Positions 40,488 to 51,990 of a stretch of 64,000 nucleotides of DNA are shown one piece after another. The notes beneath the pieces were generated by a model. That model was given only the letters and a program-made list of their open reading frames with translations, was not told the DNA's origin and made no database searches. Every line of letters starts with the position of its first letter. Within the stretch, counting starts at the first letter, position 1. Source of the stretch: Sporobolomyces roseus (Eukaryota; Basidiomycota; Microbotryomycetes; Sporidiobolales; Sporidiobolaceae); NCBI GenBank assembly GCA_016617785.1, contig JADILM010000004.1, positions 62,001 through 126,000 of the forward strand. Reading direction: 5' to 3'. Position numbers and translations under genes: made by a program.

Positions 40488-41395
40488 TCAGTGACGAGTC
40501 AGATATCGAGTGTAGTAGAAGGCAGAACTCGCCAGCTTCTCGAGCCATTGTGCAAGATACAATCCGGTTTCGTGAACTTTCCAATTGTTTACGATGACCG
40601 CGTGCTGCACGTTGACGAAGTCGTTGAGTACCCCACACTCGTGTTCGACACCGCTATGAACCCAATCCACCATGGCAACTCGAAGCAGATAGCCGCGCAG
40701 AACACTCCAAGAACTTTCACGTTCTCCCCATTGAACCACATCTCGCATTCTGTAGCCCTTGATGTTGCCTGTCTTCTTCGACTTCTTGATTCTGGCGTCA
40801 AGAATCGTTTTGGAACGATGTTCGTGAGCGTAGAGCTGAAGGCCGACTTTGTTGAGCATGATGTTGACCTGTAGAAATCGCCGATGAAAAGCTCAGCGAA
40901 CGCGACGGAGAAAAGAAAGTCGATCGCCACTTACCATGACGGGTGCATACACAAGGTTCGGTAGTGGCGCTTTGTGTCGCGTTGCTCGTCTCACAGTCGA
41001 GAGGAGAGAGTCGGCACCCATTTCGTCGATTACCGGCTGAAATACGTCGAAGATGTCAGGTCTCATACAAGTTGGACGAGGGGAATACATGGACGAACCA
41101 AATCCTTCGGTAAGTGGTAGAGGCGTCTCCTTCCTACGTGGGTCGAGACGTAGTTCAAGTAAGCTTCGATTTCTCCGTAATCTTGTCCAGCGAAAGTTTC
41201 TAGGTCCTGTGATCCCTGGACCGGTCTTGCAATGAAGTTGAGTGCCTCATTGAGTGTTGAGCGCGCAGTCTTATCCCATTCATCGAGCTCTGCCTGTTCG
41301 GGCGGAGAGAGATTCGTCCATTTTCCCTTAATGGTTACGAGAATAGTGAATAGATCTTGACGATATCCACGAAATGTAGGGTAGCGAGAATCCAT
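40488..41395 (-). CDS. Unrecognised three-exon family, copy 5 (intact)
   Basis: Function unknown. Exons 41395-41099 (99 codons), 41036-40935 (34 codons) and 40868-40488 (127 codons with stop) give 259 residues. Exon 1 has the same 297-nt length as in copies 2 and 3. The introns sit at the family positions (...PKDL|PVIDEM and ...APVM|VNIMLN). Exon 1 keeps the family's helical pattern although the FP-x-EEL word is reduced to QDYGEIEAYL. Exon 3 has the signature W-x3-R-x-[YF]-L-x7-W with an extra Lys-rich insert before it (RIKKSKKTGN). The protein is diverged but its splice frame is complete, so it is probably expressed. It lies 495 bp downstream of the GMPPA-like gene on the same strand. Confidence 0.72.
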
Positions 41396-41889
41396 AATAG
41401 CTTGGCGATGTTTTGGCGGCCACAGTCAGATTCGAAAGGAAGAGAGAAAGCGAAAGAACGAGAGATTTTATAGGAGAGGCGGGTAAAGAAAGACCGCGGG
41501 AAGTCCGTTGCTTTTCCACGTGTTTGCTCACCATCATCGACAACGAGCTTACGGCCTGCGCTGCGAGTAGGAAAGGGCAGCTCAAAGACAGCTGGAAAGA
41601 GGAAACGAAACTCACCTGTTTTCGAATCCGCGTGAATGATTCACTTGACTCTCCGTTCCTCGCTCCCTCTGCTCTACCACTCACTCTCGTGGAAGTTGGA
41701 CACACTGGGAAATAGGAGAGGGGGAGAGAGGGTAGAAACGTCCATGTTGAGAGTTTTTTGCACAATGCTTTGATCGAGGGAAAGAAAAGAAATCTAAGAA
41801 AATGTATACGATTGTCGAAAAGAAGGAAGTAAAAAAATGATAGAATGACCGAGAGGAGTTGAGGGAGAGGGAATAGGGAGGAAGTGCGT
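41396..41889. other. Spacer between family copy 5 and the GMPPA-like gene
   Basis: 494 bp containing the copy 5 upstream region (purine-rich on the plus strand at 41437-41500) and the 3' end of the next gene. The open frames here lack support. Nothing else was seen. Confidence 0.45.
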
Positions 41890-44026
41890 TTAGAGTAGAA
41901 CCTCGTTCTTTGCGGATTTCGAGAGGACTTTCGAAGGGAGTACGATACAAGATCTGACGTGAACCTCTTTGAGTACAGCGACGTCCTTACCTGTAAGCGC
42001 TCACCTCAAGAACATTAGCGAAAGTCTAGCGAGTGAATAGGAGGGAGGGCGTACCGAGAATTGCGATTGATTGTTTATCGTTCACTAAAGGAGCACCTTC
42101 GACTCGGGACCAAGGGCCGAGCTTACAATCCTCTCCAATGATCGAGTACAAGACGCACGAATGTTTCTATCGAGCAGCATACGAAATATTCTCTCAAAGG
42201 TCAGCTCAATCATTCCCTTTCTCGTCCCTCGTCCTTCTCCATCCTCACATCCTGCTAGAGAGAGAGAATGTGAACTCACATCAAGTACAGTGTTGTCCAA
42301 AACGATCGATTCCTTAACCCTACATCCCGCACCAATTTTGACTCCCTGACCAATACTAACATTCGGTCCAATCTTCGCACTAGGATCAACTTGAGCATCC
42401 TCATGAATGAAACAAGGTTCTACGATCTCTGGTCCCTTCTTCGAAGTGTAATCAGAACGGGATTTCGCGAGAATCGTGGGGGATCGTCGGCGGAGGAGGG
42501 AAGGGTTGGTCGTTTTGTAGGAGGAGAGAATGAGGGCGTTTGCGGGGATAGCGGAACTGTTAGGAGAGAAATCGGGTCAATAGGGCTAGGAGAGGGAAGA
42601 GAGAGGGGAAGAAAGGTTACGCGGCACTCTTGATTTGAACCCAAGGTTGGGTCATGTTGAAAACGTAAAGTTTCTTTGCTTCGGCGAGAGGGGCGAGGAC
42701 GTCTTGTTCGAGTCGAAGTTGTTCATCAGTAGCTTCAACGTCGAGTTCACTGTGAGGGACGAGACACTGTGAGTTTCCGTTTCGATCTCGAATACAGTGA
42801 TGCGTTTGCTCACACTACTCGGTTCGATTTCGTGTCCATAGCATCACGAATCGAGCCGAACAACATGGCGGAATCGAAGAGGTAGAGACCACCATTGACG
42901 GTCTGACTGATGAATTCCTCAGGTTTCTCGACGTAGTGACGAGCCTAATGAATTCCGTTTCCTCTCAGATCAGCTTCATACTCTCCATCGATCATCGAGT
43001 AGAGGGCTCACCTGAGCAGTCTCAGGGTCGACAACGATACATCCGAATTTCGTAGCTTGATCTTTCGGGACCTGTGGATAGAATGTCGAATCGAGATGAG
43101 CTTCGTCACCTAACCTAGCTCACGAGATTCAACTCACAGTGACACCAAGAACGGTTCCTACACCTCTGTGAGACGCATGGAACTTTTGCAATTCGCGCAA
43201 AGGATAGTTGCAAACGATATCTGCGTGGAGGACGAATAATTGATCCGGGTTGCCCTTGAGGAGTACGTCTCGGTAATGATACAATCCACTATTCATCCTC
43301 TCAACATCGTCAGCTTACGAGAAGGAGAGGGGGAGGGGAGAGGGAGAAAAGCGTACCCGGCAGTTCCGAGCGCTTGATATTCTCGGAGGTACTTGATAGA
43401 GAGGTTGGGGAAATCTTTGGAAGCTTCTTTGACGAAAGGGTTGATGACGGCTTCGTCGTCTACAGAGGTTGCGAAATTGAGAGACCCTCAGTCAACTCCT
43501 ACTCCTCGAGTTGTCTCGTTTCGGAGGAAAAGGTGAGACTTACAGAAACCAATGAGGAACACCTCGTTCAAACCTTCGACGCTAAATACGCAAACTTGAA
43601 GTCAGTCAACGAATCCAAGAGTTGAGAGAGAGAGAAGGAGAGAGGTATTTACTGAGAAAGGGAAACGAGTGAATGCCAAATGATAGGTCTACCTCCGACA
43701 CTGAACAGAGGTTTGGGTACATCCAAGGATAAAGGTCTGAATCGAGTACCTGTTCAGAGAGGTAGACAAGACAACGAAACAATCGATCAGATCGATACTT
43801 CAACTCTTGAAAGCACCCTTATACCTCCACCGCGTAATTGAGAGCATGTATGAGCTCTTGTGGGTAAGACAAGCTTCAGGTGTAATGCCCCGAGGACGTT
43901 ACGAGATGAGAGGGGTTGCACGAGATGACGGGAAACCCCTTCCCCTTCCTTCTAGCTATGAGAGATAGAATGAGGCTTACCTTTTGAAGGTCCACCAATC
44001 AAGATAATAGCTTTGGAAGAAGACAT
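41890..44026 (-). CDS. GDP-mannose pyrophosphorylase, GMPPA-like subunit
   Basis: Nucleotidyltransferase/hexapeptide-repeat protein related to mannose-1-phosphate guanylyltransferase. It starts [16 protein letters not shown] (44026), then after an intron [17 protein letters not shown], which is the alpha-type (GMPPA) start rather than the catalytic MPG1/Psa1 start. A middle segment reads [17 protein letters not shown] and NGGLYLF. The C-terminal left-handed beta helix has [17 protein letters not shown] and continues through [15 protein letters not shown] to a stop at 41892-41890. In animals GMPPA is a regulatory partner that senses GDP-mannose. In fungi the analogous protein probably works beside Psa1, supplying GDP-mannose for GT15 and O-mannosylation. 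About nine introns. Confidence 0.85.
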
Positions 44027-44706
44027 GGTCGCGAGATGTGAGTTGTTGGATGAAGGAAACGTTTGAGATTTCGAAATTTCAAAGTCCGATTTTACGACAA
44101 ATTTCGCAGGCAACCCTTTCGACTATTGACACGGCAAGACCACTTCCTTGTAGTCTCATGTCCGAGAATACGACGAGCTGGAACACATCGCATTTTTTTG
44201 GAAGTTCAACGCAGTTTCGTCGAACCTCTCCCTTCTGCCTTCTCTACTTTCGCCGACGGAGCAGCAGGGTCCAAAGAATCCTCTAGCCTAAGGTCTCGTC
44301 GCGAGAGACCGCTCGAGTTCCCCAACGTCTTCCAACGCTCGCTTCCTCGTCTTTATCTCGTGCGTTTCTGCGTCGGACTGCAGTCAAAACCTTCGAGGGA
44401 GTCGACTAGTACGATATCAAACGATCCGAGCAGATACTGTACGTTCCGCTCATCGACACTCCTCTGCGTCAGAGCGTCCCGCTCCTCTCATCTGTCCCTC
44501 TTTGGTCCAATGTAACGCTTCCTCTCCATTCGGTATCCTGCTCTCCTTGATCCCTCTCTTCCTCTCCCTATCCTCTTCATTCCTTAACGAAGGATACGAA
44601 GAAAACTCACGAGCAACCCTTTTCACATCGTAAAACAAACTGTATCTACATTACTTCACTTCCCAAATTCACGATCACCCTCCCTTTCCTCTCCTCAATC
44701 CCAAAC
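44027..44706. other. Upstream region of the GMPPA-like gene
   Basis: 680 bp between the GMPPA-like start and the Shp1 stop. A plus-strand open frame of 150 codons (44063-44515) exists but is Arg/Ser/Phe-rich with no recognisable domain, so I treat it as chance. No other element was seen. Confidence 0.4.
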
Positions 44707-46690
44707 CTAGATTCCTCTCTGTACAACAACGCTTCCCAATAACCCCGCATCCTTGAGAGTAACGCCATCATCCTTCAAATCTTTCGAAGGGAAAGTAGTT
44801 TGTAAAGCATAAGGATTCGAACTTTCTCCCGGTCTCGATCTATACTCCTTTCTCTATCAGCACCTCGACAAATTTTCAAAGATAAGGACGTGAACTTACG
44901 CGTTGATATAACGTCTAATATCTCCTACAGTGTGGGTGTGATTGAAAGTAGCCAATAATTTCTCTCCATCCCTCAACCTAATTTGTAATTGAGTAGTAGG
45001 TTCGTTCCTATCGACTTCGAATTCAACGTTCGTAGAGATCGATACTGGTTTCGTTTGGGAAGAGGATTGGGAGGGTTGACCGAGCATAGAGGAGGAAGAG
45101 AAGGAACCTGGCATTGCTGCTGAAGAGGAGGAAGTCGGAGTGGAATCGGGATAGGGTGAGACGGATCCCAATCGGTTACCAGAGCCGGAGAAGGGACCGG
45201 AAGGAGGCGCGGGTTGACGAGTCCATTTCTCGTTCAAACGTTTCGCGATTCGAAGTTCGACGGGTTGATCGTGTCTCACTTTGAGTAATGAGAGTGGTGC
45301 GCGACTGTACTCTCAAGGTACCGCTTTATCAACTCGTGTTATCGAGGGATGGGGACCGGAAAGAGTGCGTACCCAGATTGAATAGCAGCTAGTAATTCTT
45401 GATTCTCTTCATACTTGAGTAAATCTCCATCTTCGACTGAGAACCCATCTTGCCAGAAAGTCAAGTTGCGAGTGACAGTCTCCAACTCTTCATCTTCCTC
45501 TTCGAGTTCGTCATCTTCTTGCTTCGAAGGGTCGGGAATGAAGGAAGAGGGAGTTTCATCGGAACCGAGAGTGTGAGCTAGCGAAAGCGTTGGGATGAGT
45601 CAGCTTCCTTCCTCTGATACGAATGACAAGGACCGATAGAGGATTGGAGAACCGACAACTCACCATTTCCAGTGAAAGCACTCGAACTTCCAGATCCTGA
45701 AGCTCCTCCTGCTCCCATCGCTCCAGCCAAGCGATTCGCTCCACTGTCGATGGAACATCATCAACATCGCCAATTCAGAGTGTAGACGAGATGCAGCAAC
45801 TCACTCCTTAGCTTGTTGCAGAATGTTCTTGATCATATCACCATGAGCTCCTCCCTTTCGCTGGTCATCTGGGTTTTCAACTGAAAGACCACTGTGTGTC
45901 CCGTTATCATCGCTTTAGCTTTTCGATACCGTGATAGCTGAGCTAAATGGAGGAACATACGATTTAGCACCACCTGTATAGAAATTCTGAGGATCCTTTG
46001 ATTCGTCCTCATCATCACTATCGCCTCCTCCTCCTCTTCCTCCTCCACCGAATGAAGGACCAGAAGAACTCGAAGCTGCTAGATCCCTGAATCCTGTTAC
46101 TCGAGGTCCATTGTTTGATCTCAAAGGGTTACGATTCGCAGCTGCTGAGGGAGGTCTTGAATTGTTTGCGCTGTAGGGCCTCGAGCTTGTACACATCAGC
46201 TTTGAGCTACTCAAGGATATAGACAAGTCGACTCGTACCTATTTGAACCGCTTCCCCATCCAGCAGGGAGAGGTTCGGAAGGAGCACCACCCAAAGTTTG
46301 ACCACCTCCTGATCTCTGTGGTTGAGGTTGTTGTACTTGAGGTGTAGGTACTGCAGGAGCACTCGGTCCTCCTCCTAATGTGTTGCTAGTGCTAGGGAGT
46401 TCAGCCTCTGCAGCTCCTGATCCTCCTCCACTTTGGTTTTCGAAAAAGGTGGAAACTGCCAACTGTACACCCGAGACTCTCCGTCAGCTTGTGGAGAGCA
46501 GCTGAGAGAGTATATAGAACGTACAGATACATCTCCATTTGCTGAAGCGAGGTAGAATTGGGCTTCATCATTCGAGCAACCGGTGACGGCAACGATTTGA
46601 TTGAGAGATTCTTCGTTATCTATAGTAGCTTGTATGAGTCAGTAGAGCTTCTCAGAAGACTCTCGAGCTAGTCTTGAGCTTACCTGACAT
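44707..46690 (-). CDS. shp1: Cdc48/p97 adaptor Shp1/p47 (UBA-SEP-UBX)
   Basis: Cofactor that recruits the AAA ATPase Cdc48 for membrane fusion, ERAD and phosphatase regulation. The start at 46690 (ATGTCAG) splices to a UBA-like N-terminus: NEESLNQIVAVTGCSNDEAQF. A Gly/Ser/Pro-rich linker follows, then an acidic GDSDDEDESKDPQNFYTGG segment. The SEP domain reads LTFWQDGFSVEDGDL, AIQSGRAPLSLL, and DQPVELRIAKRLNEKW. The C-terminal UBX domain (TTQLQIRLRDGEKLLATF, HTVGDIRRYI) carries FPSKDLKDD, the p47-type loop, and ends near GSVVVQRGI at 44707-44709. All three domains are in order, and the length fits Shp1. About nine introns. Confidence 0.92.
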
Positions 46691-48513
46691 GTTTTGAAGA
46701 TTGAAAGTTTAGGTAAGGAAGCGAGAGGATTCGTAAGTCCCCTCTCTCTCACCTCAACCAGTCACTCGAAACCCTGAAATAGCTCAGTAGACCTCAGATA
46801 CCTCTCAGGAATCCCATGCGCCGACCTTCAGCACGCTTCGACTTCTTCAATTCACTCGCTCTCGTCTCGGTTCCCGCAAACTCCCCTCTTCTGTCCCCTC
46901 GTAGACTCTCGACTTCTCATCCTCCTAGCAGATTCCCACCACGATCGAGTAGTGCAGCTGGCGGGACGCAAGGTCGAGAGCATCAGGCGAGACAGAGGAG
47001 ACGAGATAGATTTCGCTTAGGATAGCGAACATGCTGAGAACGGTGCTCACAGGGTTCGCGAGCATCGACAGTTAGAGTCAGCCGCTCCGTCCGTTCTACC
47101 TTTGCTCGCTGAAGCCTGCATCTGCTGGAGCTGCTTTCCAGATCTCGTTTTCGCGCCTTCGCAAGTCGGAAAACGCCCGTTCTGTCGCTGGGTCTCGTCG
47201 AATGTTGACGAGACAGCCTCGGAAAGATAAGAGTAGCTATCACTTGTTGTCTGAAACGGCTGCGTCGACCGAATTCCCCCTACTCAAGTGTGGACACAAC
47301 TTTCGCTCCTCTCTCCCGCAGAATCGCAAAATCAATCTCGTTCGTTTCCTTCCCCCGCTCTCGACTGTGTTGCCGGCTTTACCTCCATACTCACCCACAC
47401 TCGACTCACCATGCCGCGGCGATCGACGGAGCTCATCTTTGCAACCGATACAGTACGTTCAAGAAGATCTTCTTCGGATTTCCACTTGCGACTCCGAAGT
47501 TCACGCGCTGCGAACTTTATCGTATCTGCGAACGTCGAAGTACGGGCATGTACTCGCATCAATCGCTGAGGTCTTGCAGCGTTCAGACACTCAGCGATGA
47601 TACAAATCTGCGTTTCTGGACTTTGTCAAATATTCACGATGCTGTCCTCACTTTGTCGTGAGCATCGAAGCTTCCGAAGAGCCGAGTCGTGGGCATCCAA
47701 CGATAGTGTATGTAGAGCGACAGATTGAAAACGGCTTGATGACCGGAATTCTCGTAAGTTACTGTACTCCGGTTTGTTTCAAGTCGTCTTCCCGTCGCAT
47801 GACTGTCGTTGTTTTGGCTCTCGAAGCTACAGTAGCGACGAGCTCCGATCTGTAGGAGACAGTCTGACAAGTACTCCACAATTCTCCCTCAAAGTCATGC
47901 TCGAATGAGGGAAACTTCGCAAGTCGAAAATTGAAAAGTTCCGTCACAAGCTTTTATCGCATCAACGTTGAGTTGTTCGGCTATGTTGTTGTGGTCGACA
48001 GTCTTTATCTGTGCTCGATCAATCCAGATCAGAACAGATCCGGACTGGGTTGACAAGAGAAAGACGATAAATAGTTTGACGGCTCGATTGCGAAGGTGAG
48101 TGAGTACTCAATGTGGGTCCGATCTGTCAATCTGTGATCGGAGAAGACTGCACGATAGAGTTCCTACTGAGCTGGTTCGGAAGCTACATAGGCTGGAAAG
48201 AAGAAACGCGAAAAAGTCGTTCAAACCGTCGCGCGACTGATTTTTTTTTAATCACCTTGGAAAGAAGTCGAGGAATGTTGGTGCCTGGATTAGCTTTGAT
48301 TCGAATCCAGGTGGGAGTAGTGTTCTATCGGTAAAAGAGGGAAAAACAACAAACGAAACTTTTGGGTACGAAAAATCTCCAACACTCCGATTCGAACTCT
48401 TTCTCTCACTTCCCTTTGTTCTCTCTCCTCCATCCCCTTCAACCCCTCCCTTCGGCCTTCTCTTATCGACCATCTTATCTCACCCCAAGTCACTCATTTT
48501 AAACACATTCATA
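46691..48513. other. 1.8-kb gene-poor region
   Basis: Between divergent Shp1 and PriA-like genes. A 69-codon plus frame (46816-47025) begins with an Arg/Ser-rich, presequence-like stretch but has no recognised continuation. Around 47230-47600 broken plus frames contain LLKCGHNFRSSL, similar to a word at 14.2 kb, and could be a decayed repeated gene. From about 48100 the DNA becomes the pyrimidine-rich promoter of the PriA-like gene. No tRNA was found, although the word GATTCGAATCC (48299-48309) looks like a B box. Confidence 0.45.
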
Positions 48514-50511
48514 ATGGTTCGATCAATCCTCGCTGCCTCTGCCCTTCTCTCCCTCGCTGGTCTCGTCGCCGCTCAAACTGGTTACGGTCGATTCCCTTGC
48601 ACCAGTACGTTCAATGTTCACTACGGGTGCTCTAAATCGGAGATAGCGGGAGGGAGATGAGGACGCGTTGTTTTGTTCAATGTTTAACGATTCACTGACC
48701 TTTACCCTCTCACTTTCGTCCTCTGCTAATCGTCTACAGTCGTCAACGGTGATGGAACCTTCTCTCCCGGTGAGTAAAAGACGCGTTTTCTGTGCTTAAC
48801 ACTTTTACTCACTGACCTCGTTTCTGTTCTTAGATGCTTCGCAATGCCTCAACGACAACCTTGTCAACCCTGGAGACAGCAGCAACGATCTCGGTATGTT
48901 GGATCTTATTGTCGCCGTACGAAAAGTTCTGACTTGTTCTTTCTCCTTTTACTTCCATAGAGACCCAAGGTGACCGTGTCAACCCCGTCAACCCCGTCTG
49001 CACCCAACAGCTCGAGACCGGTGCCTACTTCTGTGGTAAGAAACTGTCTCACTTCGCCTCCTGATGTTCGGACGAATAGCTGACTTTAAACTCTCGTACT
49101 TCTTCCTTCCGCTCTGCAGGTATCGCTGGCGCTACTTGCTCGTCTACGGCTCAGTGTGATAATGGAATTTGCGTTGATGGAACATGGTTCGTTCCCAGCT
49201 ATCACTACGATCTCTGGCGTCGAGAAAACAAGCTGACGGTTTTCGTTTTCCCTCTTCTCTCCTGTTCCCTTCGCCTCATCCTCTCCGATCGACCACCACT
49301 CGTCCTCATTGTCGCACTCAACCCTCTGATCCAATCGCGCCTGCCCTGCATCAACTATCACTCTGCGATTCGACGAAACAGCCAAGGAGGTCTGACTCAA
49401 GGTTGCGGAGGAGTCGACTCGAACTGCTCTGGTTTCCTTTACTGCAACTCTGGTAACTTCCAGACTACCCCTTCCCAAACCTGCGGAGGTAAGTCTACAA
49501 CTTTCGATTTTTTCCGCTTTGACCCTTTCACTGACTCTTCTCTTTCTCTCTCTCTCTCTAGGTCTCGGATCCTTCTGCCAGGACCCCACTCAGGGTGACA
49601 CAGCCAACCCCCCCGAGGAGAACTACAAGATCTTCAACATGTTCTGCTCCTCCGGCTAGTAAGTTCTATTCTTCGATTCTCGTATCTCTGCGAAGATTGA
49701 CGTTCCCTCTTCCTTTTCGCCCGTCTCTCTCCCTCTCTCTCCCTCTCTACTGTTCGTGTCACCTCTACACTCCCCGCTCGAATCCGGCGTCTCAAGCTGC
49801 AACTACGGGTGAGTTCGTTTTTTCTCGAAACCACTTTCCTCCCTCTACCTCCTCTCTTCCCCAGGACCGCACGCTGACGACGGAACACGTGTCAGATCTG
49901 GCAACTGCGCAGAACACGGAACAACTATCGGTAGCGATTGTTCTGAAGATCCAGATTTCTACTGCACGGAAACCTCGACGGGTCAAGCTCTTACTTGCAA
50001 CACCTCTACCTTCACCTGTCAACTCGCCATCGCACCTTCGGGCCGTGCCCGTGAGCGCCGCAACGCGGCCAAGCGCAACCTCTGCCCCAGCTCCCACGAG
50101 GCCTGCTCCGTCGCTGGTTCTTCATCGTTCGAATGCATGGATTTGAGCGTTAGTTCCATCCCGTTCTTTGCTCCTCTACGGCGTGCACCAATTGACTCTC
50201 ATACTCTTCGTTACAGTCTTCCCTCGAGAACTGCGTACGTTCCATCCCAGATCTCCAATCGAATCTTCTCCCAAACTCGAAAACCTGACGCCTCTCTCGT
50301 CACTCACAGGGCTCCTGCGGAAACGACTGCACCGCAATCACTGGTGTCGACGCTGTCGGTTGCGTGGCCTCGGTAAGCTCAAACGTGTTCTAGCATTCTT
50401 TTCACTTCGCTGACTCTTCTCTTTCTGTCCGTCTTACCACAGGTCTGCGAGATCTGGTCGTGCGCCGAGGGCTACACCTGGTCCGAGGAGACTCAATCCT
50501 GCACTGCTTAA
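48514..50511 (+). CDS. Secreted cysteine-rich PriA-like protein
   Basis: It starts with a clear signal peptide (MVRSILAASALLSLAGLVAAQ, cleavage near residue 20). The mature protein is rich in Cys pairs, e.g. CGGVDSNCSGFLYC, CGGLGSFC, CNTSTFTCQL, and C-terminal LENCGSCGNDC, GCVASVCEIWSC and a final CTA. The C-terminal Cys pattern resembles the basidiomycete PriA family first seen in fruiting mushrooms. Several introns, many with the branch word TGAC; exon edges in the middle are approximate. Expected at the wall or in the medium, likely disulfide-stabilised. The function of PriA proteins is unclear; a role in surface or stress adaptation is a guess. Stop at 50509-50511. Confidence 0.75.
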
Positions 50512-51192
50512 TTGCAGTTCTCAGGTTTGACGACCTCTCTATCTTTTACGTGATATAGCGAATCGTTTTCGCTGGCTGCATCGATGCTTTTCTTTCGCGC
50601 CGCTCTTCTTTTCATTCCATATCCCCTATCCCTATCCTCTACTCTTCTCTCTCTCTTTACGAACTTTTACGAAACATCTTCATCTTGGATCTTTGCAAGG
50701 AACGGAATCTCCAACTTTTCTTTATATCTCTCTTCGTATTTCTACAATGATTCCTGTCAACGCTGAATCGATTGGTCCCTTTCCCGAGAAGACGAAAGTT
50801 CTCCACCTGTTCATCCGCGTTCCGAGACTGCACCGTCGACGGAGATACGTCGGAGCACTGCCGTCACATTTGGTTATTCGAATCCTGCGAAAGTCGAGGA
50901 AAACTTGGTTTCGATACGATCGTTTCTGAGAGCTCGTCTTCCCGGACGACTGAGCAGTCTCGAAGCAAGGCTACTGCAAAGCCTCGTCGCATACTCTGAT
51001 ACACTGCTGCGAACGAGAGAGGAAAAAGAGACGAGACGTGGGAATGATCCCGAAGCATGGAACCCCAACCGAGTCAGCCGAGCGAGCAGAGGATGCTGTC
51101 TAGTCTCATCACTAAGCTGAAAGCGAAACAAAAGCGAAAGAAGTGGATTGGAGGAGAGAAAGAGAGGTTTCATTGAATCTCGAGACGAGGTT
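50512..51192. other. PriA-like 3' region and spacer
   Basis: 680 bp, first a T/C-rich 3' UTR-like part, then mixed sequence with no supported reading frame. It ends at the target-site duplication (51185-51192) of the hAT-like element. Confidence 0.5.
51185..51192. repeat. Left 8-bp target-site duplication
   Basis: ACGAGGTT directly left of the hAT-like element, identical to 51935-51942. Confidence 0.85.
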
Positions 51193-51934
51193 TAGTGATG
51201 TTTCGGCGGCCGTAGCGTACCGTAAAGACTCGATTATCTACGTACGGGTTACGCTACGGGTATCATCCGTCTCCGTACTAATCCGTCTCCGTAACGTTCC
51301 GTAGGCGGAGAGGACGTAAACCGTAAAGATTCTCTACGGCGGGCAGAGGCCGCTACGAGCGAAACAGCTCACAAAATGATCGGAATCGTTGCGGAGTGCG
51401 ATCTTTAAGACAAGAAGGCGGCTCGACAGAATACAGAGTGAAGAAGCGTAAGGTCTCCGAGAGAAAATGGTTGAAGACGACTCGGAAAGTCGACAAAGAT
51501 CGGGTTTCACCCAAATTCAGCTACCGCTACCGCTTCAATCGAAGCTTGCTAGGACCAATCGCTACCTGAGCTCGGCGTGGTAGCGGGCGGGCGTCGAAAA
51601 ATTGAAATTTGACTGACTTTCTCGACAATTCTCGACGTGCGAAACGCGAAAACTCGTTCATTTCGCCCTCTTGCCCTCCGGCTCTATCTCGCAACGAGGG
51701 ATTCGATCCTGTTACTATGCTGCAATCGAGATCGCTAAGCGATCACTGTGCTCTCTTGCTCGAAGCCGTAAAATCCGGCCGTAAGTTCGAAAATTACTAC
51801 GTACGGCGACGACTACGGGCCGATTACGGGCGTAATGAAACCCTACCCGTACCGTATGAGACCCGTATAATTACGCCCGAGAGCCGTAACGTAGCCTGCC
51901 GTTAAGGTTGCGGGCGTAAAATTTAACATCACTA
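51193..51934. mobile_element. Non-autonomous hAT-like transposon (MITE), 742 bp
   Basis: The ends are perfect 10-bp inverted repeats, TAGTGATGTT (51193-51202) and AACATCACTA (51925-51934). They are flanked by an identical 8-bp direct repeat ACGAGGTT (51185-51192 and 51935-51942). An 8-bp target duplication and TAGTG ends fit the hAT superfamily (TIR start YARNG). Both subterminal 150-bp zones are packed with CCGTA/TACGG words in both orientations, as expected of transposase-binding motifs, while the middle is not. No transposase is encoded; the 98-codon frame 51609-51905 is meaningless. The perfect duplication suggests recent insertion. It ends 56 bp before the PMT4 start codon, so it has taken over the PMT4 promoter or 5' UTR. 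Confidence 0.85.
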
Positions 51935-51942
51935 ACGAGGTT
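51935..51942. repeat. Right 8-bp target-site duplication
   Basis: ACGAGGTT directly right of the hAT-like element. Only 48 bp lie between this repeat and the PMT4 ATG. Confidence 0.85.
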
Positions 51943-51990
51943 CCTCTCCCCCAAACGTCACTCATCTCTCAGACTAGAAAGGCTGGACCA

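Noticed and set aside
42613..42640. Minus-strand GGTTCAAATC resembling a tRNA B box
   Set aside because: It lies in the coding sequence of the GMPPA-like gene (QPWVQIKS) and no tRNA fold surrounds it.
44063..44515. 150-codon plus-strand open frame upstream of the GMPPA-like gene
   Set aside because: Arg/Ser/Phe-rich, no domain and no splice or start context; probably chance in a promoter region.
46816..47025. Small Arg-rich plus-strand frame that could be a mitochondrial presequence exon
   Set aside because: No downstream exon with a recognisable mitochondrial protein could be joined, so it was noted only in the gap entry.
48296..48340. tRNA-like B box GATTCGAATCC
   Set aside because: The 5-bp T-arm cannot form around the TTCGAAT loop, and no A box or acceptor stem lies at the right distance.
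51609..51905. 98-codon frame inside the hAT-like element as a transposase fragment
   Set aside because: It has none of the hAT transposase hallmarks and mostly translates the repeated CCGTA words.
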